From Thauera sp. 2A1 (GTDB lineage Bacteria > Pseudomonadota > Gammaproteobacteria > Burkholderiales > Rhodocyclaceae), in NCBI RefSeq assembly GCF_009469595.2, contig NZ_SSXV01000016.1:53958-117957 (forward strand): a DNA stretch of 64,000 nucleotides, read 5' to 3'. The notes below the pieces were generated by a model. The model saw only the letters and a program-made list of their open reading frames with translations, ran no database searches and was not told the DNA's origin. A program made the translations under genes and the position numbers. Below, piece after piece: positions 12,546 to 22,356 of this stretch; position 1 is the first letter of the stretch; every line of letters begins with the position of its first letter.

Positions 12546-14079
12546 TCAGACCCGCCCAGTGCTCGAGATGCGCGGCATCTCCAAGACTTTTCCGGGCGTG
12601 AAGGCCTTGCGCGACGTGTCGCTGACGCTCTACCCGGGCGAAGTGCATTCGCTGATGGGCGAGAACGGCGCCGGCAAGTCCACGCTGATGAAGATCCTGT
12701 CCGGTGCCTACCAGGCCGACGCCGGTGCGGAAATCCGCATCGACGGCCAGCCGGTGCTCATCGACGGCCCGCTGTCGGCCAGGGCGCTGGGGGTGGCGGT
12801 GATCTACCAGGAGCTGGCGCTGTGCCCCAGCCTGACGGTGGCCGAGAACATCTACCTCGGCCGCGAGCTGCGCCAGGGCGGGCGCGTCGATCGCCGCGCC
12901 ATGGAAGCCGCCTGTGCCGACGTGCTGGCGCGGCTCGGCGCCGGTTTCGGGCCGAAGACCGTGGTCAGCGACCTGTCCATCGCCGAACGCCAGTTGGTCG
13001 AGATCGCCCGCGCGGTGCATGCCAACGCGCGCATCCTGGTGATGGACGAGCCCACCACACCGCTGTCCTCGCGCGAGACCGAGCGCCTGTTCGAGCTGAT
13101 CCGCCAGTTGCGCGCCGACGGCCTCGCCATCGTCTACGTCAGCCACCGCATGGCCGAAATCTACGAGCTGTCGGACCGCGTGTCGGTGCTGCGCGACGGC
13201 ACCTATGTTGGCACCCTGGACCGCGCCCACCTGTCGGCCGACTCGCTGGTGCAGATGATGGTCGGCCGTGACCTGTCCGGTTTCTACAAGAAGGACCACG
13301 GCGCCTACGAACCGGGCAAGGTGGTGATGGCAGTGCGCGACATGAAGGACAACCGCCGCGTGCGTGGCTGCAGCTTCGACCTGCACGCCGGCGAAGTGCT
13401 GGGTATCGCCGGCCTGGTGGGCGCTGGCCGCACCGAGCTCGCCCGTTTGATCTTCGGCGCCGACGAGCGCACCGGCGGGGAGCTGATGGTCGACGGCCTG
13501 CCGGTGCGGCTGCGCACCCCGCTCGACGCGATCCGCGCCGGCGTGGTGTACCTCACCGAGGATCGCAAGGGCCGCGGCCTGTTCCTCGACATGAGCGTGC
13601 GCGACAACATCAATGTGTGCGCCTGCTCGGACGATGCCCGCGGCGCCGGCGTGCTGAACCTCGCGAAGGCGCGCGAGCGTGCCAACGGCGCCATCCGCGA
13701 CCTGAAGATCCGCGTGCCGAACTCGCGGGTGAACGTCGGCGCGCTGTCGGGAGGCAACCAGCAGAAGGTGCTGTTGTCGCGGCTGCTGGAGATCAAGCCG
13801 CGTGTGCTGATCCTCGACGAGCCCACGCGCGGCGTCGACATCGGCGCCAAGTCCGAGATCTACCGGATCATCAACGATCTCGCCCGCCAGGGAGTCGGCG
13901 TCATCGTGATCTCGAGCGAACTGCCGGAAATCGTCGGCACCGCCGACCGCGTGCTGGTCATGCGCGAAGGCGAGCTGGTCGGCGAACTCGGCGGCTATTC
14001 CGGCAAGGCCATCACCCAGGAAGCCATCATCGAACTCGCCACCGGCGCCGGCGGCGACAGCCTGCCGCGCGCCGCCTGA
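12535..14079 (+). CDS. Sugar ABC transporter ATPase, duplicated (RbsA/FrcA type)
   Basis: 514-residue CUT2-class ATPase with two nucleotide-binding domains. The first has Walker [10 protein letters not shown] (42-50), signature [15 protein letters not shown] and Walker [12 protein letters not shown]. The second has a degenerate Walker A ([14 protein letters not shown]), signature [15 protein letters not shown] and [17 protein letters not shown]. This pattern is normal for RbsA-like proteins. The ATG at 12535 is chosen because GGAGGAA lies 7 nt upstream inside the end of the ROK gene. It energises the permease encoded next. With the PfkB kinase at the operon end, fructose is the likely substrate (compare FrcBCAK), though ribose-type sugars cannot be excluded. 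Confidence 0.95.
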   Translation: MPIDQTRPVLEMRGISKTFPGVKALRDVSLTLYPGEVHSLMGENGAGKSTLMKILSGAYQADAGAEIRIDGQPVLIDGPLSARALGVAVIYQELALCPSLTVAENIYLGRELRQGGRVDRRAMEAACADVLARLGAGFGPKTVVSDLSIAERQLVEIARAVHANARILVMDEPTTPLSSRETERLFELIRQLRADGLAIVYVSHRMAEIYELSDRVSVLRDGTYVGTLDRAHLSADSLVQMMVGRDLSGFYKKDHGAYEPGKVVMAVRDMKDNRRVRGCSFDLHAGEVLGIAGLVGAGRTELARLIFGADERTGGELMVDGLPVRLRTPLDAIRAGVVYLTEDRKGRGLFLDMSVRDNINVCACSDDARGAGVLNLAKARERANGAIRDLKIRVPNSRVNVGALSGGNQQKVLLSRLLEIKPRVLILDEPTRGVDIGAKSEIYRIINDLARQGVGVIVISSELPEIVGTADRVLVMREGELVGELGGYSGKAITQEAIIELATGAGGDSLPRAA

Positions 14080-14126
14080 CGGCGGCGACGCACCGCACAC
14101 GAGAAACACCGCAGGAGAAGAAGATC

Positions 14127-15125
14127 ATGGAGAAGACAATGAGCAACCTCACCGCCCCCACCCCCCTCACCGCCTCGCCGCGCGAGCGCTTCCAGTCGCT
14201 GATGCGCAACGTCGGCATGCTGCCGGTTCTGCTGCTGCTGACACTGGGCTTCGGCCTGCTGGCCGAAGGCTTCCTCACCGGGCAGAACCTGTCGATCATC
14301 GCCCAGCAGGCCTCGATCAACATCGTGCTCGCCGCGGGCATGACCTTCGTCATCCTGACGGCCGGCATCGACCTGTCGGTCGGCTCCATCCTCGCGGTGG
14401 CAGCGGTGGTGTCGGTGATGGCGTCGATGCTGCCCGGCGGCGGCTTCCTCGGCATCGCCGCGGGCCTCGCCACCGGCTTGGCGTTCGGCCTGCTCAACGG
14501 CGGCCTGGTGGCCTTCGGCAGGCTGCCGCCCTTCATCGTCACGCTCGGCGCGCTGACCGCGGTACGCGGCATCGCCCGCCTGCTCGGTGACGACAAGACG
14601 GTGTTCAACCCCGATCTGCCCTTCGCCTTCATCGGCAACGACAACCTGCTGGGCGTGCCCTGGCTGGTGTGGATCGCCGTTGCCGTGATCGCCGGCTCCT
14701 GGTTCATCCTGCGCCGCACCGTGCTCGGCCTGCACATCTACTCGGTCGGCAGCAACCCGGAAGCAGCGCGCCTGTCGGGCATCAAGGTGTGGAAGGTGTT
14801 GCTGTTCGTGTATGCGATGTCGGGCCTGCTCGCCGGGCTCGGCGCGGTGATGGCCTCGGCACGTCTGATGGCTGCCAACGGCCTGCAACTGGGCCAGTCG
14901 TACGAGCTCGATGCGATCGCCGCGGTGATCCTCGGCGGTACCAGCTTCGTCGGCGGCGTCGGCTCCATCCTCGGCACGCTGATCGGCGCGCTGATCATCG
15001 CGGTGCTGTCCAACGGACTGGTGCTCCTCGGCGTGTCCGACATCTGGCAGTACATCATCAAGGGCCTGGTCATCATCGGCGCGGTCGCGCTCGACCGCTA
15101 CCGTCAGAGCGGCGCCCGCACCTGA
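14127..15125 (+). CDS. Sugar ABC transporter permease (RbsC/FrcC type)
   Basis: 332 residues with about 8-10 predicted membrane segments and the CUT2 permease signatures FVILTAGIDLSVGSILAVAA, TLGALTAVRGIARLL and AVILGGTSFVGGVGSILGTL followed by IGALII. An AGGAGAAG site precedes the ATG at 14127; a second in-frame ATG at 14139 is a possible alternative. It forms the membrane channel with the duplicated ATPase encoded 47 bp upstream and receives sugar from the binding protein encoded 99 bp downstream. Confidence 0.95.
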   Translation: MEKTMSNLTAPTPLTASPRERFQSLMRNVGMLPVLLLLTLGFGLLAEGFLTGQNLSIIAQQASINIVLAAGMTFVILTAGIDLSVGSILAVAAVVSVMASMLPGGGFLGIAAGLATGLAFGLLNGGLVAFGRLPPFIVTLGALTAVRGIARLLGDDKTVFNPDLPFAFIGNDNLLGVPWLVWIAVAVIAGSWFILRRTVLGLHIYSVGSNPEAARLSGIKVWKVLLFVYAMSGLLAGLGAVMASARLMAANGLQLGQSYELDAIAAVILGGTSFVGGVGSILGTLIGALIIAVLSNGLVLLGVSDIWQYIIKGLVIIGAVALDRYRQSGART

Positions 15126-15201
15126 ACCCACCCCCGATCCCGCACGCCGATTTCCAATCCACCGCGCCCCGGATCCCGGTCCCGGGTCGCGGTCAGAAAA
15201 G

Positions 15202-15213
15202 CAGACCGGTCTG
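15202..15213. repeat. 12-bp perfect palindrome before the binding-protein gene
   Basis: CAGACCGGTCTG is fully self-complementary and ends directly before the GAGGAG ribosome binding site of the binding-protein gene. It follows a GC-rich CCCGG-repeat segment (about 15160-15190). It could be part of an intercistronic structure that sets the higher expression usual for binding proteins. Confidence 0.3.
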
Positions 15214-15224
15214 AGGAGACACCC

Positions 15225-16157
15225 ATGTTCCATCGCAAGCTCGTCGTCGCCGGCATCGCCCTCGCTCTCGCCAGCGGCTTCGCCCAGGCCCGTGAAATCA
15301 AGTCGGTCGGCGTCACCGTCGGCTCGCTCGGCAACCCGTTCTTCGTCACCATCGCCAAGGGTGCGGAGGCCAAGGTCAAGGAGCTCAACCCCAGCGCCAA
15401 GGTGCTGGCCGTGTCGGCCGACTACGACCTGAACAAGCAATTCACCCAGATCGACAACTTCATCGCTGCCGGCGTCGACATGATCCTGCTCAACGCCGCC
15501 GATCCGAAGGCGATCGAGCCGGCGGTGAAGAAGGCGCAGAAGGCCGGAATCGCGGTGGTCGGCGTGGACGTCGCCGCGGCCGGCGCCGACGCCACCGTGC
15601 AGACCGACAACGTGCAGGCCGGCCGCATCGCCTGCGAACACATCGTCAAGCGCCTCAATGGCCAGGGCAACGTGATCATCCAGAACGGCCCGCAGGTGTC
15701 CGCCGTGGTGGATCGCGTGAAGGGCTGCAAGGCGGTGTTCGCGGCGGCGCCGGGGATCAAGGTGCTGTCCGACGACCAGGACGGCAAGGGCTCGCGCGAG
15801 GGCGGCATGAACGTGATGCTCGGCCACCTCACCCGCTTCCCCAAGCTCGACGCGGTGTTCACGATCAACGACCCGCAGGCCATCGGCACCGACCTCGCCG
15901 CGCGCCAGCTCAAGCGCAAGGGCATCGTCATCACCTCGGTCGACGGCGCGCCCGACATCGAGAACGCGCTCAGGACCGACACCCAGGTCGAGGCGTCTGC
16001 CAGCCAGGATCCGTGGGCGATGGCGCAACAGGCGATCGTGATCGGCAACGACGTGCTCAACGGCAAGCGCCCGGCCAGCCCGATGGTGCTGATCCCGTCG
16101 ACGCTGATCACCCGCGACAACGTCACCAGCTACAAGGGCTGGTCGGCGCCGCGTTGA
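15225..16157 (+). CDS. Periplasmic sugar-binding protein of the ABC transporter (Peripla_BP_4, FrcB/RbsB type)
   Basis: 310 residues with a Sec signal peptide (residues 1-22, ending GFAQA). The mature part shows the periplasmic binding protein class I fold: VGVTVGSLGNPFFVTIAKGA, then DYDLNKQFTQIDNFIAAGVD and MILLNAADP for the first lobe, and AVFTINDPQAIGTDLAARQL in the second. The order kinase-last and sequence type resemble fructose-binding FrcB. GAGGAG precedes the start. It would capture the sugar delivered through the outer-membrane porin. Confidence 0.93.
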   Translation: MFHRKLVVAGIALALASGFAQAREIKSVGVTVGSLGNPFFVTIAKGAEAKVKELNPSAKVLAVSADYDLNKQFTQIDNFIAAGVDMILLNAADPKAIEPAVKKAQKAGIAVVGVDVAAAGADATVQTDNVQAGRIACEHIVKRLNGQGNVIIQNGPQVSAVVDRVKGCKAVFAAAPGIKVLSDDQDGKGSREGGMNVMLGHLTRFPKLDAVFTINDPQAIGTDLAARQLKRKGIVITSVDGAPDIENALRTDTQVEASASQDPWAMAQQAIVIGNDVLNGKRPASPMVLIPSTLITRDNVTSYKGWSAPR

Positions 16158-16190
16158 GCCCTCCGTTCAATCAACACCACGGTTCCCATC

Positions 16191-17162
16191 ATGTTTCTGG
16201 TTTGTGGCGAAGCCCTGTTCGACGTCTTCATCGCTAGTGAGCGCCCACAGGAAACGTCTTCGACGTCTCCTCAGGATACCGATCACGCATTGCACCTGGA
16301 CGCGCGCGCCGGCGGCTCGCCGTTCAACGTCGCCGTCGGCCTGGCTCGCCTCGGCCAGCCGGTGGCCTTCCTCAGCGGTCTGGCGAGGGACATGCTCGGC
16401 GAACGCCTGGTGCGCACGCTGCGGCGCGAGGACGTGGACACCCGGCTGTGTCCACTGTTCGACGCGCCCACGACGCTAGGCATGGTCGAGCTCGACGCTG
16501 CCGGCGTGCCGCGCTACGCCTTCTACGGCAACGGCGCGGCCGACCGGCTGCTGACCACCGACCAGTTGCCGGCGCTCGACGCGGGCTTCCGCGCGATCCA
16601 CATCGGCTCCTACGCCACCGCGGTGGAACCGGTCGCCAGCGCGCTGGAGGCCCTGGTCCGGCGCGAGCGGGATCGGCGCTTGATCGCCTACGACCCCAAC
16701 ATCCGCCTCAACGTGGAGCCCTCCGTGGCGCGCTGGCGCGAGCGCGTCGACACGCTGGCCGGCCTCGCCCATCTGGTGAAGATCAGCGACGAGGATCTGC
16801 ACCTGCTCTACGGGGCCGGCGTCGATGAGGCGGCATGCGCGGGGCGCTGGCTCGAGGCGGGGTGCAGGCTGGTGGTCGTCACGCGCGGCGCGAAAGGCGC
16901 CAGCGCCTGGAATGCACGCGGCCGGATGGATGTCGCGGCGCCGACGGTCGCCACGGTGGATACCGTCGGTGCCGGCGACACCTTCCAGGCGGCGATGCTC
17001 GCCCACCTGGCCGAAAGCGACCGCCTCGCTCCCGCGGCACTCGCCGCGCTCGATGGCGATGCGCTCGCCCGCCTGCTCGACTTTGCCGCCCGCGCGGCTG
17101 CGATCACCTGCTCGCGCCGCGGTGCGGACATGCCGCGGCGCAGCGAGATCGCCGACGTCTGA
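16191..17162 (+). CDS. PfkB-family sugar kinase, probably fructokinase
   Basis: 323 residues. N-terminal signature CGEALFDVF and GGSPFNVAVGLARLGQPVAF (about 42-61). C-terminal signature VDTVGAGDTFQAAMLAHL with the catalytic aspartate at residue 263. The family phosphorylates fructose, ribose or related sugars with ATP. As the last gene of the ROK-ABC operon it should phosphorylate the imported sugar; fructose to fructose-6-phosphate fits the presence of pgi elsewhere in the window. Residues about 24-35 (PQETSSTSPQDT) form a short Ser/Thr-rich insert near the N-terminus. Confidence 0.9.
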   Translation: MFLVCGEALFDVFIASERPQETSSTSPQDTDHALHLDARAGGSPFNVAVGLARLGQPVAFLSGLARDMLGERLVRTLRREDVDTRLCPLFDAPTTLGMVELDAAGVPRYAFYGNGAADRLLTTDQLPALDAGFRAIHIGSYATAVEPVASALEALVRRERDRRLIAYDPNIRLNVEPSVARWRERVDTLAGLAHLVKISDEDLHLLYGAGVDEAACAGRWLEAGCRLVVVTRGAKGASAWNARGRMDVAAPTVATVDTVGAGDTFQAAMLAHLAESDRLAPAALAALDGDALARLLDFAARAAAITCSRRGADMPRRSEIADV

Positions 17163-17174
17163 GCGCGTCGCCGT

Positions 17175-17212
17175 GGCCTGAGCCGCGAAGGACTCGCCGA
17201 CCCGCTCAGGCC
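17175..17212. terminator. Inverted repeat between convergent kinase and ABC ATPase genes
   Basis: GGCCTGAGC (17175-17183) and GCTCAGGCC (17204-17212) are exact reverse complements with a 20-nt loop. It lies between the kinase stop and the convergent ATPase stop, overlapping the last codons of the latter. There is no T tract, so a bidirectional or Rho-assisted terminator role is only plausible. Confidence 0.35.
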
Positions 17213-18528
17213 GGGGCTTCGCTCCCCTCACCTTCGGGCAGGTGGATGAGTCCGGTGGTGTAGCCGTACTCGAAGACCTCGCCATAGCGCCCCCATTCGA
17301 TCGCCACCCGCAACACGCGGCCGGCCTCCGCCTCGTCGAGGTTCTCGCGCAGCAGCCTCAGGAAGGGCTCGACCGCCAGTTCGCCCGATTCTTCCTGCTC
17401 GAGGCTGTTGCGGATATGCGCGACGAGCGGCACATGCTCGAGCAACTGCTGGCCGAAGATCTGCTGGCGCAGCACCTTGCTGCCTTCGACGAAACGCCGG
17501 CCGATCGCGGTGATCACGATGTCGCCCTGTTCCACGCGGGCCAGCCCGAGCATGCCCAGCGCGGTCGCGACCGGCAGCAGCTCTTCGTCGGTGAGGTCGG
17601 CGGCCTCCACCAGCCGCGGCAGGTCGGCTCGGCCGAGGAAGCGCTGCTCGGCGAGCATTTCGAGCACGCCTTCCATGCGGCTGACGTCGGCATCGGGCAG
17701 GCGCTCGGCCAGATTCGCATGCGCGCGCCGCTCGACCTGGGTCAGCGGACTGCGGGCCGTCATCTGCGCGTAGACCTCGTCGATCAACTCGCGCACCCGC
17801 GGGCTGTCGGCATTGCGCGGCTGCGGCAGCGCGATGGGCAGCTCCGCGCGCACCCGCCCCGGATCGCTGGCGAAGATCAGGATCCGGTCGGCCATCATCA
17901 CCGCCTCCTCGATGTTGTGCGACACGACGAGGATCGCCTTGATCGGCATGCTGCCGCTGCGCCAGAGCTGGAGGATCTCGTCGCGCAGGCGCTCTCCGGT
18001 CAGCACGTCGAGCGCGGAGAAAGCCTCGTCCATCAGCAGCACTTCGGGCTGCACGACCAGCGCGCGTGCGATGCCGACGCGCTGGCGCATGCCGCCGGAG
18101 AGCTCGCGCGGCAGCGCGCCCTCGAAGCCTGCGAGGCCGATCATGTCGATCGCCTCCGCGGTGCGGCGTTCGCGCTCGGCCTGCGGGACGCCACGCGCCT
18201 CCAGCCCCAGCTCGACGTTCTGCCACACCGTCAGCCACGGGAACAGGGCGAAGGACTGGAACACCATGCTGATGCCGCGCGCAGGGCCGTAGAGGGGCTG
18301 GCCGCGGTACCGCACTTCGCCCGCATCCGCCTGCAGCAGGCCGGCCATCAGGCGCAGCAGGGTCGACTTGCCGGAGCCGGACTGCCCCAGCAGGGCGACG
18401 ATTTCTCCCTCGTGCAGCGTGAAGTCGACGTTCTGCAGCACCGCGCGCGCAGTGCCGTCCGCCGAGCGGAAGGATTTCCCCACGGCAGAGAGCTCGAGGA
18501 TGGGCGAGGTCTTGAGGTCGGAAGACAT
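17206..18528 (-). CDS. ABC transporter ATPase of the NitT/TauT type with C-terminal AAA-associated domain
   Basis: 440 residues. Residues about 10-240 are a standard ABC domain: Walker A LGQSGSGKST (48-57), Q loop MVFQSFALFPWLTVWQN, signature LSGGMRQRVGIARAL, Walker B LLMDEAFSALD. The remaining about 190 residues match the AAA-associated C-terminal domain seen in some nitrate/sulfonate/bicarbonate-type importers (DADVSRMEGVLEMLAEQRFL onward). That domain contains a predicted winged-helix-like region and is regulatory in character. The gene is 13 bp downstream of the fused permease gene. No periplasmic binding protein is nearby, so the substrate is unknown. Confidence 0.9.
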   Translation of the reverse strand: MSSDLKTSPILELSAVGKSFRSADGTARAVLQNVDFTLHEGEIVALLGQSGSGKSTLLRLMAGLLQADAGEVRYRGQPLYGPARGISMVFQSFALFPWLTVWQNVELGLEARGVPQAERERRTAEAIDMIGLAGFEGALPRELSGGMRQRVGIARALVVQPEVLLMDEAFSALDVLTGERLRDEILQLWRSGSMPIKAILVVSHNIEEAVMMADRILIFASDPGRVRAELPIALPQPRNADSPRVRELIDEVYAQMTARSPLTQVERRAHANLAERLPDADVSRMEGVLEMLAEQRFLGRADLPRLVEAADLTDEELLPVATALGMLGLARVEQGDIVITAIGRRFVEGSKVLRQQIFGQQLLEHVPLVAHIRNSLEQEESGELAVEPFLRLLRENLDEAEAGRVLRVAIEWGRYGEVFEYGYTTGLIHLPEGEGSEAPA

Positions 18529-18541
18529 GGACAGGCTCGTC

Positions 18542-20272
18542 TCAGTAGTGCATGCGATCTTCGGCGAGCTGGTACAGCCTGCGCCAGAAGAAGCGGTTCA
18601 ATGCCATCACGTAGACGCACATCACTCCGATGCCCAGGGCGATGCGCGGGAAATCCCCGCTCGCGGTCATCTCGGCCACGTAACTGCCGATGCCATGCGC
18701 CTTCAGCGTGGTATCCCCCCAGGTGACGTACTCCGCAACGATGCTGGCGTTCCACGCGCCGCCGCTGGCGGTGATGGCACCGGTGACGAAGCTCGGGAAC
18801 ACCGCAGGCAGGTAGTACCGCCGCCACTTGAGGCCTCCCCTCAGGCCGAGGTTGCGCGCCGCAAGGCGCAGCTCGGCCGGCACGCTCGATGCGCCGGCCA
18901 CGACGTTGAACAGCAGGTACCACTGCGTACCGAAGATCATCAGCGGAGACAGCCACAGCTCCGGGTCGAGCTTCCAGCGCACGATCAGCATCACCGCCAC
19001 CGGAAACATCAGGTTTGCCGGAAAGGCGGCAAGAAACTGCGCCGCCGCCTGCACCCGCTCTGCAATCCGAGGATTGAGCCCGACCCAGATCCCCACCGGC
19101 ACCCAGACGACGGCAGCCAGTGCGATCAGCACCAGCACCCGCAGCAGGGTCAGGAAGCCGAGACCGAAGACATGCCCGACTTCGGCCCAGCCGACTTCGG
19201 TGTGGATGAAGACGCCTAGGTGCCAGATCGCGAACATCAGCAGCGCCGCGATCACCGCGTCCCATCCGCGCTGGAACCCTGCCGAGGACGGCGTCGGGCG
19301 CGCCCGGATCGACGTGCCATCGAAATCACGCCGGAACCAGGCGAAGGAGCGCTCCAGCAGCGTCGCGGCCAGTTCCGCCAGCCTGCGCAGTCCGGCCGAG
19401 CGGCGTAACCAGGTGAGCAGCCAGGACCGCTGCCCAGCCTCGCCGCCGCTCTCCTCGAAGCGGAACTTGTCCGCCCAGGCGAGCAGCGGGCGGAAGAAGA
19501 GCTGATCGTAGATCAGCACGCCGACCAGCATGCCGCCGATCGCCCAGCCGATCGCCGGGAGGTCGCGCGTCTCGATCGCCAGCGCGATGTAGGAGCCGAT
19601 GCCCGGCAGCCGGATGCTCTGGTTGGAGATGGAGATGGCCTCCGAGGCAACGACGAAGAACCAGCCACCCGACATCGACATCATCATGTTCCACAGCAGG
19701 CCGGGCATCGCGTAAGGCAGCTCGAGCCGCCAGAAGCGCTGCCAGCCCGACAACTGGAAGACGCGCGCCGCCTCGCCCAGTTCGGCAGGCACCGTCTTCA
19801 GCGACTGGTAGAGGCTGAAGGCCATGTTCCACGCCTGCGAGGTGAAGATGGCAAAGATGGCGGCGCATTCGACGCCGAGCAGGTTGCCGGGAAAGAGCGC
19901 GATGAAGCCGGTGATCGTGATCGACAGGAAGCCCAGGATGGGAATCGACTGCAGGATGTCGAGCAGGGGGATCAGGATCTTCTCGGCAAGCCGGGATTTC
20001 GCCGCCAGCGCCGCAAAGGCGCAGGCGAAGATCACCGAGGCGCCGAGCGCGAGGAACATCCGCAGGGTGGTGCGCAGCAGGTAGTAGGGCAAGGCCTGTG
20101 GGTTGAGCGTCAGCGGCAGCGGGTCGCCTACATGATAGGGACGCGCCATCTGGCCGGCTCCGTAGGCCAGCGACACGAGCAGGGCCAGCACCAGCGGCAG
20201 GACGATCCAGTCCCACCTGTTGCCGGTGGCATCCACAACCTGGCGCGGAAAGAACACTCTCGAATCTGACAT
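18542..20272 (-). CDS. ABC transporter permease with two fused transmembrane domains (NitT/TauT type)
   Basis: 576 residues with two BPD_transp_1-type halves. The first half has the EAA-like loop ELGEAARVFQLSGWQRFWRL, the second ELRLAARNLGLRGGLKWRRY; each is the cytoplasmic coupling motif. A linker of about 70 residues (about 270-340) separates the halves. Most NitT/TauT permeases are single-domain homodimers, so the fusion implies one polypeptide supplies both halves. It pairs with the ATPase encoded 13 bp downstream. The predicted start at 20272 follows the window's minus strand after a 336-bp gap. Confidence 0.9.
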   Translation of the reverse strand: MSDSRVFFPRQVVDATGNRWDWIVLPLVLALLVSLAYGAGQMARPYHVGDPLPLTLNPQALPYYLLRTTLRMFLALGASVIFACAFAALAAKSRLAEKILIPLLDILQSIPILGFLSITITGFIALFPGNLLGVECAAIFAIFTSQAWNMAFSLYQSLKTVPAELGEAARVFQLSGWQRFWRLELPYAMPGLLWNMMMSMSGGWFFVVASEAISISNQSIRLPGIGSYIALAIETRDLPAIGWAIGGMLVGVLIYDQLFFRPLLAWADKFRFEESGGEAGQRSWLLTWLRRSAGLRRLAELAATLLERSFAWFRRDFDGTSIRARPTPSSAGFQRGWDAVIAALLMFAIWHLGVFIHTEVGWAEVGHVFGLGFLTLLRVLVLIALAAVVWVPVGIWVGLNPRIAERVQAAAQFLAAFPANLMFPVAVMLIVRWKLDPELWLSPLMIFGTQWYLLFNVVAGASSVPAELRLAARNLGLRGGLKWRRYYLPAVFPSFVTGAITASGGAWNASIVAEYVTWGDTTLKAHGIGSYVAEMTASGDFPRIALGIGVMCVYVMALNRFFWRRLYQLAEDRMHY

Positions 20273-20608
20273 CGAACGACAGCGTGATCATCACTGGAAA
20301 TGAACGGCCATTTTCCGCCATCGAAGCTGTCATTTGGCTTGCGGCCGGCAATACGAACCGAGCCGCCTCGATTCGCACTGCGTCAATGAGGGAGGGCCGG
20401 ACCCTCCCGCCGCGCAGCGCCACACGGCGGGGAATGGTCGTGCTGCTAACCGACAGGAAAATGTCAGGAATTTGAAGGCGGGCATGTTCCAGGATGCAGG
20501 CTGTTGCTCCAACAACGCTGGCGTGGCCGCGATCGCGCTTACCGCCCGATGGGCGATCGCGGCGACCCATCACCGGAGCCGATCCGAGCTTGCGAGTCCC
20601 TGCGCCTC
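20273..20608. other. Divergent intergenic region between the ABC permease and the glycosyltransferase
   Basis: 336 bases without a convincing gene. An imperfect inverted repeat, GGAAATG (20296-20302) and CATTTTCC (20309-20316), lies 24 bp upstream of the permease start and could be an operator. GC-rich short hairpins (GGAGGG/CCCTCC near 20391-20407) are also present. Nothing else was recognised. Confidence 0.35.
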
Positions 20609-22255
20609 ATGCTTACTGAGCTGATCCCCACCCGGCAACACACGGCGCCCGCCATGCGTGGCGTGCCAACCGTACACCTGGACGCCGCCAATCCGGCAGG
20701 TGCCCTGCCCGGCGCAGTGGAAGAGCCCGCCAGCACCATCACCGCGCAGACGGCGAGCCGCATCTTCCGCTGGTTGTGCACCGGCCACATCCTGGTGTGG
20801 ACCTTGCTCCCTGCCCTGCTCTACCACAACGCGCCTGCCGACTCGCTGGAAGGTCTGGCCTGGGGACGCATGTGGCAGCCCGGCTACGACAAGCACCCTT
20901 TCCTTGCGCCGTGGCTCACCGCCCTGTTCTCGGACCTGTTCGGGACCGTGGGATGGCCGATCTACCTGCTGGGGCAGTTGTCGGTCGTGACCTGCTTCTG
21001 GGCGGTGCGCAGGATCGCGCTCCCCATCGTCGGGCCGGTTGGCGCGCTGCTCGCCGTGGTCGTCCTCGAGGGCGTTTACTATTACAACATCAGCGCCATC
21101 ACCTTCAATCCCAACGTGGCGATGCTCGCGACCTGGGCTCTGGCCACCTGGGCCTTTCGCGAAGCGCTGCAGCGTCCGGACCTCTTCCGCTGGGTGCGCG
21201 CCGGCCTGTTCGCCGGCCTCGCCACGCTCGCGAAGTACGAATCCGCGATCCTGTTCGTGGTCATGCTGTTCGCGCTGTTCGCGTTGCCCGAGGGGCGCCG
21301 GGCAATGCGCGGCAAGTCCTTCCTCGCCGGGATCGCGGCGGCCGTGCTGGTCGCCTCGCCGAACCTGTGGTGGTTGATCACGCATGATTTCGCGCCCTTC
21401 CACTATGCAATGGACAGCATGAACCTCGCCCAGGGCGGCCTGCAGCCCGGCAACCATGCATCGGCCCAGGCACGTCACCCTTACCATGCGCCGCTGTGGT
21501 TCCTGCTCGAACAGATAGGCGCCCTGCTGCCCATGCTGCTGCTGTATGCGCCGTTCGTGCGCTGGCGCGACCGGAATTTCAGCCTTCGCTCGTTCGACCG
21601 CCGCTTCATCCTCATCATGGCAGTCGGTCCGATCCTGGTGACCGAGCTGTTCGCAGTGACGGCCGACATCAAGCTGGTTGCACGCTGGGGTTATTCCTTC
21701 TTCTCGCTCGCCGGGCTCGCCCTGGTGCTCTTCTTCCCGCCCCAGCTCAGTGCGGCGCGCTGGCGCCGCTTCGGCGTGCTCGGGCTCGCCCTGCTGCTGG
21801 TGCAGGTCTGCGGCGTGTGCTGGAGCATCCTGGTCAATCCCTGGCTGAGCGGCAAACCGCCCTACACGACTGCCGCACCGCGCCATGAAGAGGCCGAATT
21901 CATGCACACCTGGTGGTATGAGCGCCAGCCGGGGCCCCTGAAATACATCGCCGGCGATCGCTGGGTGATCAGCGGCATGACCGCGTATTCGGACGAGAGG
22001 CCCACCCCCTACTTCGAGTTCAGCGACGCGCAGAGTCCGTGGATGAATGAAGCCGACCTGCGGCGCGACGGTGGCGTGCTGGTCCACAAGCTCACCGGCG
22101 ACGGCGACCGCGACGACGTGATCAGCGCGATTCGCCACCGCTTTCCGGGCCTGGAAGCCGAAACCGTGACCGCATTCGCCCACGACACCCGCGCCCCGGT
22201 TCCGCCCGAACGGCTGTGGATTGCCATCCTGCCGCCCGCAGCAGGGCGCCCCTGA
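20609..22255 (+). CDS. Membrane glycosyltransferase, GT39/ArnT-like (PMT_2 family)
   Basis: About 548 residues with roughly ten hydrophobic segments. The N-terminal catalytic loop region reads AWGRMWQPGYDKHPFLAPWL, the W-x-x-GYxKHPP-like pattern typical of ArnT/PMT_2 glycosyltransferases that use polyprenyl-phosphate sugars on the periplasmic face. GVYYYNISAITFNPNVAML and ATLAKYESAILFVVML are also family-like. Acceptor and sugar are unknown; lipid A or another envelope glycan is possible. The start is uncertain: ATGs at 20609 and 20654 both fit, and neither has a strong ribosome binding site. The gene stands alone. Confidence 0.8.
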   Translation: MLTELIPTRQHTAPAMRGVPTVHLDAANPAGALPGAVEEPASTITAQTASRIFRWLCTGHILVWTLLPALLYHNAPADSLEGLAWGRMWQPGYDKHPFLAPWLTALFSDLFGTVGWPIYLLGQLSVVTCFWAVRRIALPIVGPVGALLAVVVLEGVYYYNISAITFNPNVAMLATWALATWAFREALQRPDLFRWVRAGLFAGLATLAKYESAILFVVMLFALFALPEGRRAMRGKSFLAGIAAAVLVASPNLWWLITHDFAPFHYAMDSMNLAQGGLQPGNHASAQARHPYHAPLWFLLEQIGALLPMLLLYAPFVRWRDRNFSLRSFDRRFILIMAVGPILVTELFAVTADIKLVARWGYSFFSLAGLALVLFFPPQLSAARWRRFGVLGLALLLVQVCGVCWSILVNPWLSGKPPYTTAAPRHEEAEFMHTWWYERQPGPLKYIAGDRWVISGMTAYSDERPTPYFEFSDAQSPWMNEADLRRDGGVLVHKLTGDGDRDDVISAIRHRFPGLEAETVTAFAHDTRAPVPPERLWIAILPPAAGRP

Positions 22256-22356
22256 GCGGACGCGACCTCGCTGCATCGCCCCTGGAGGGAGAGTCCCGAG
22301 CGTCCGTCGCGAACGCGGATTTCAGCTACGAGGTCATCCGCTTCGAGCGATGCGGC

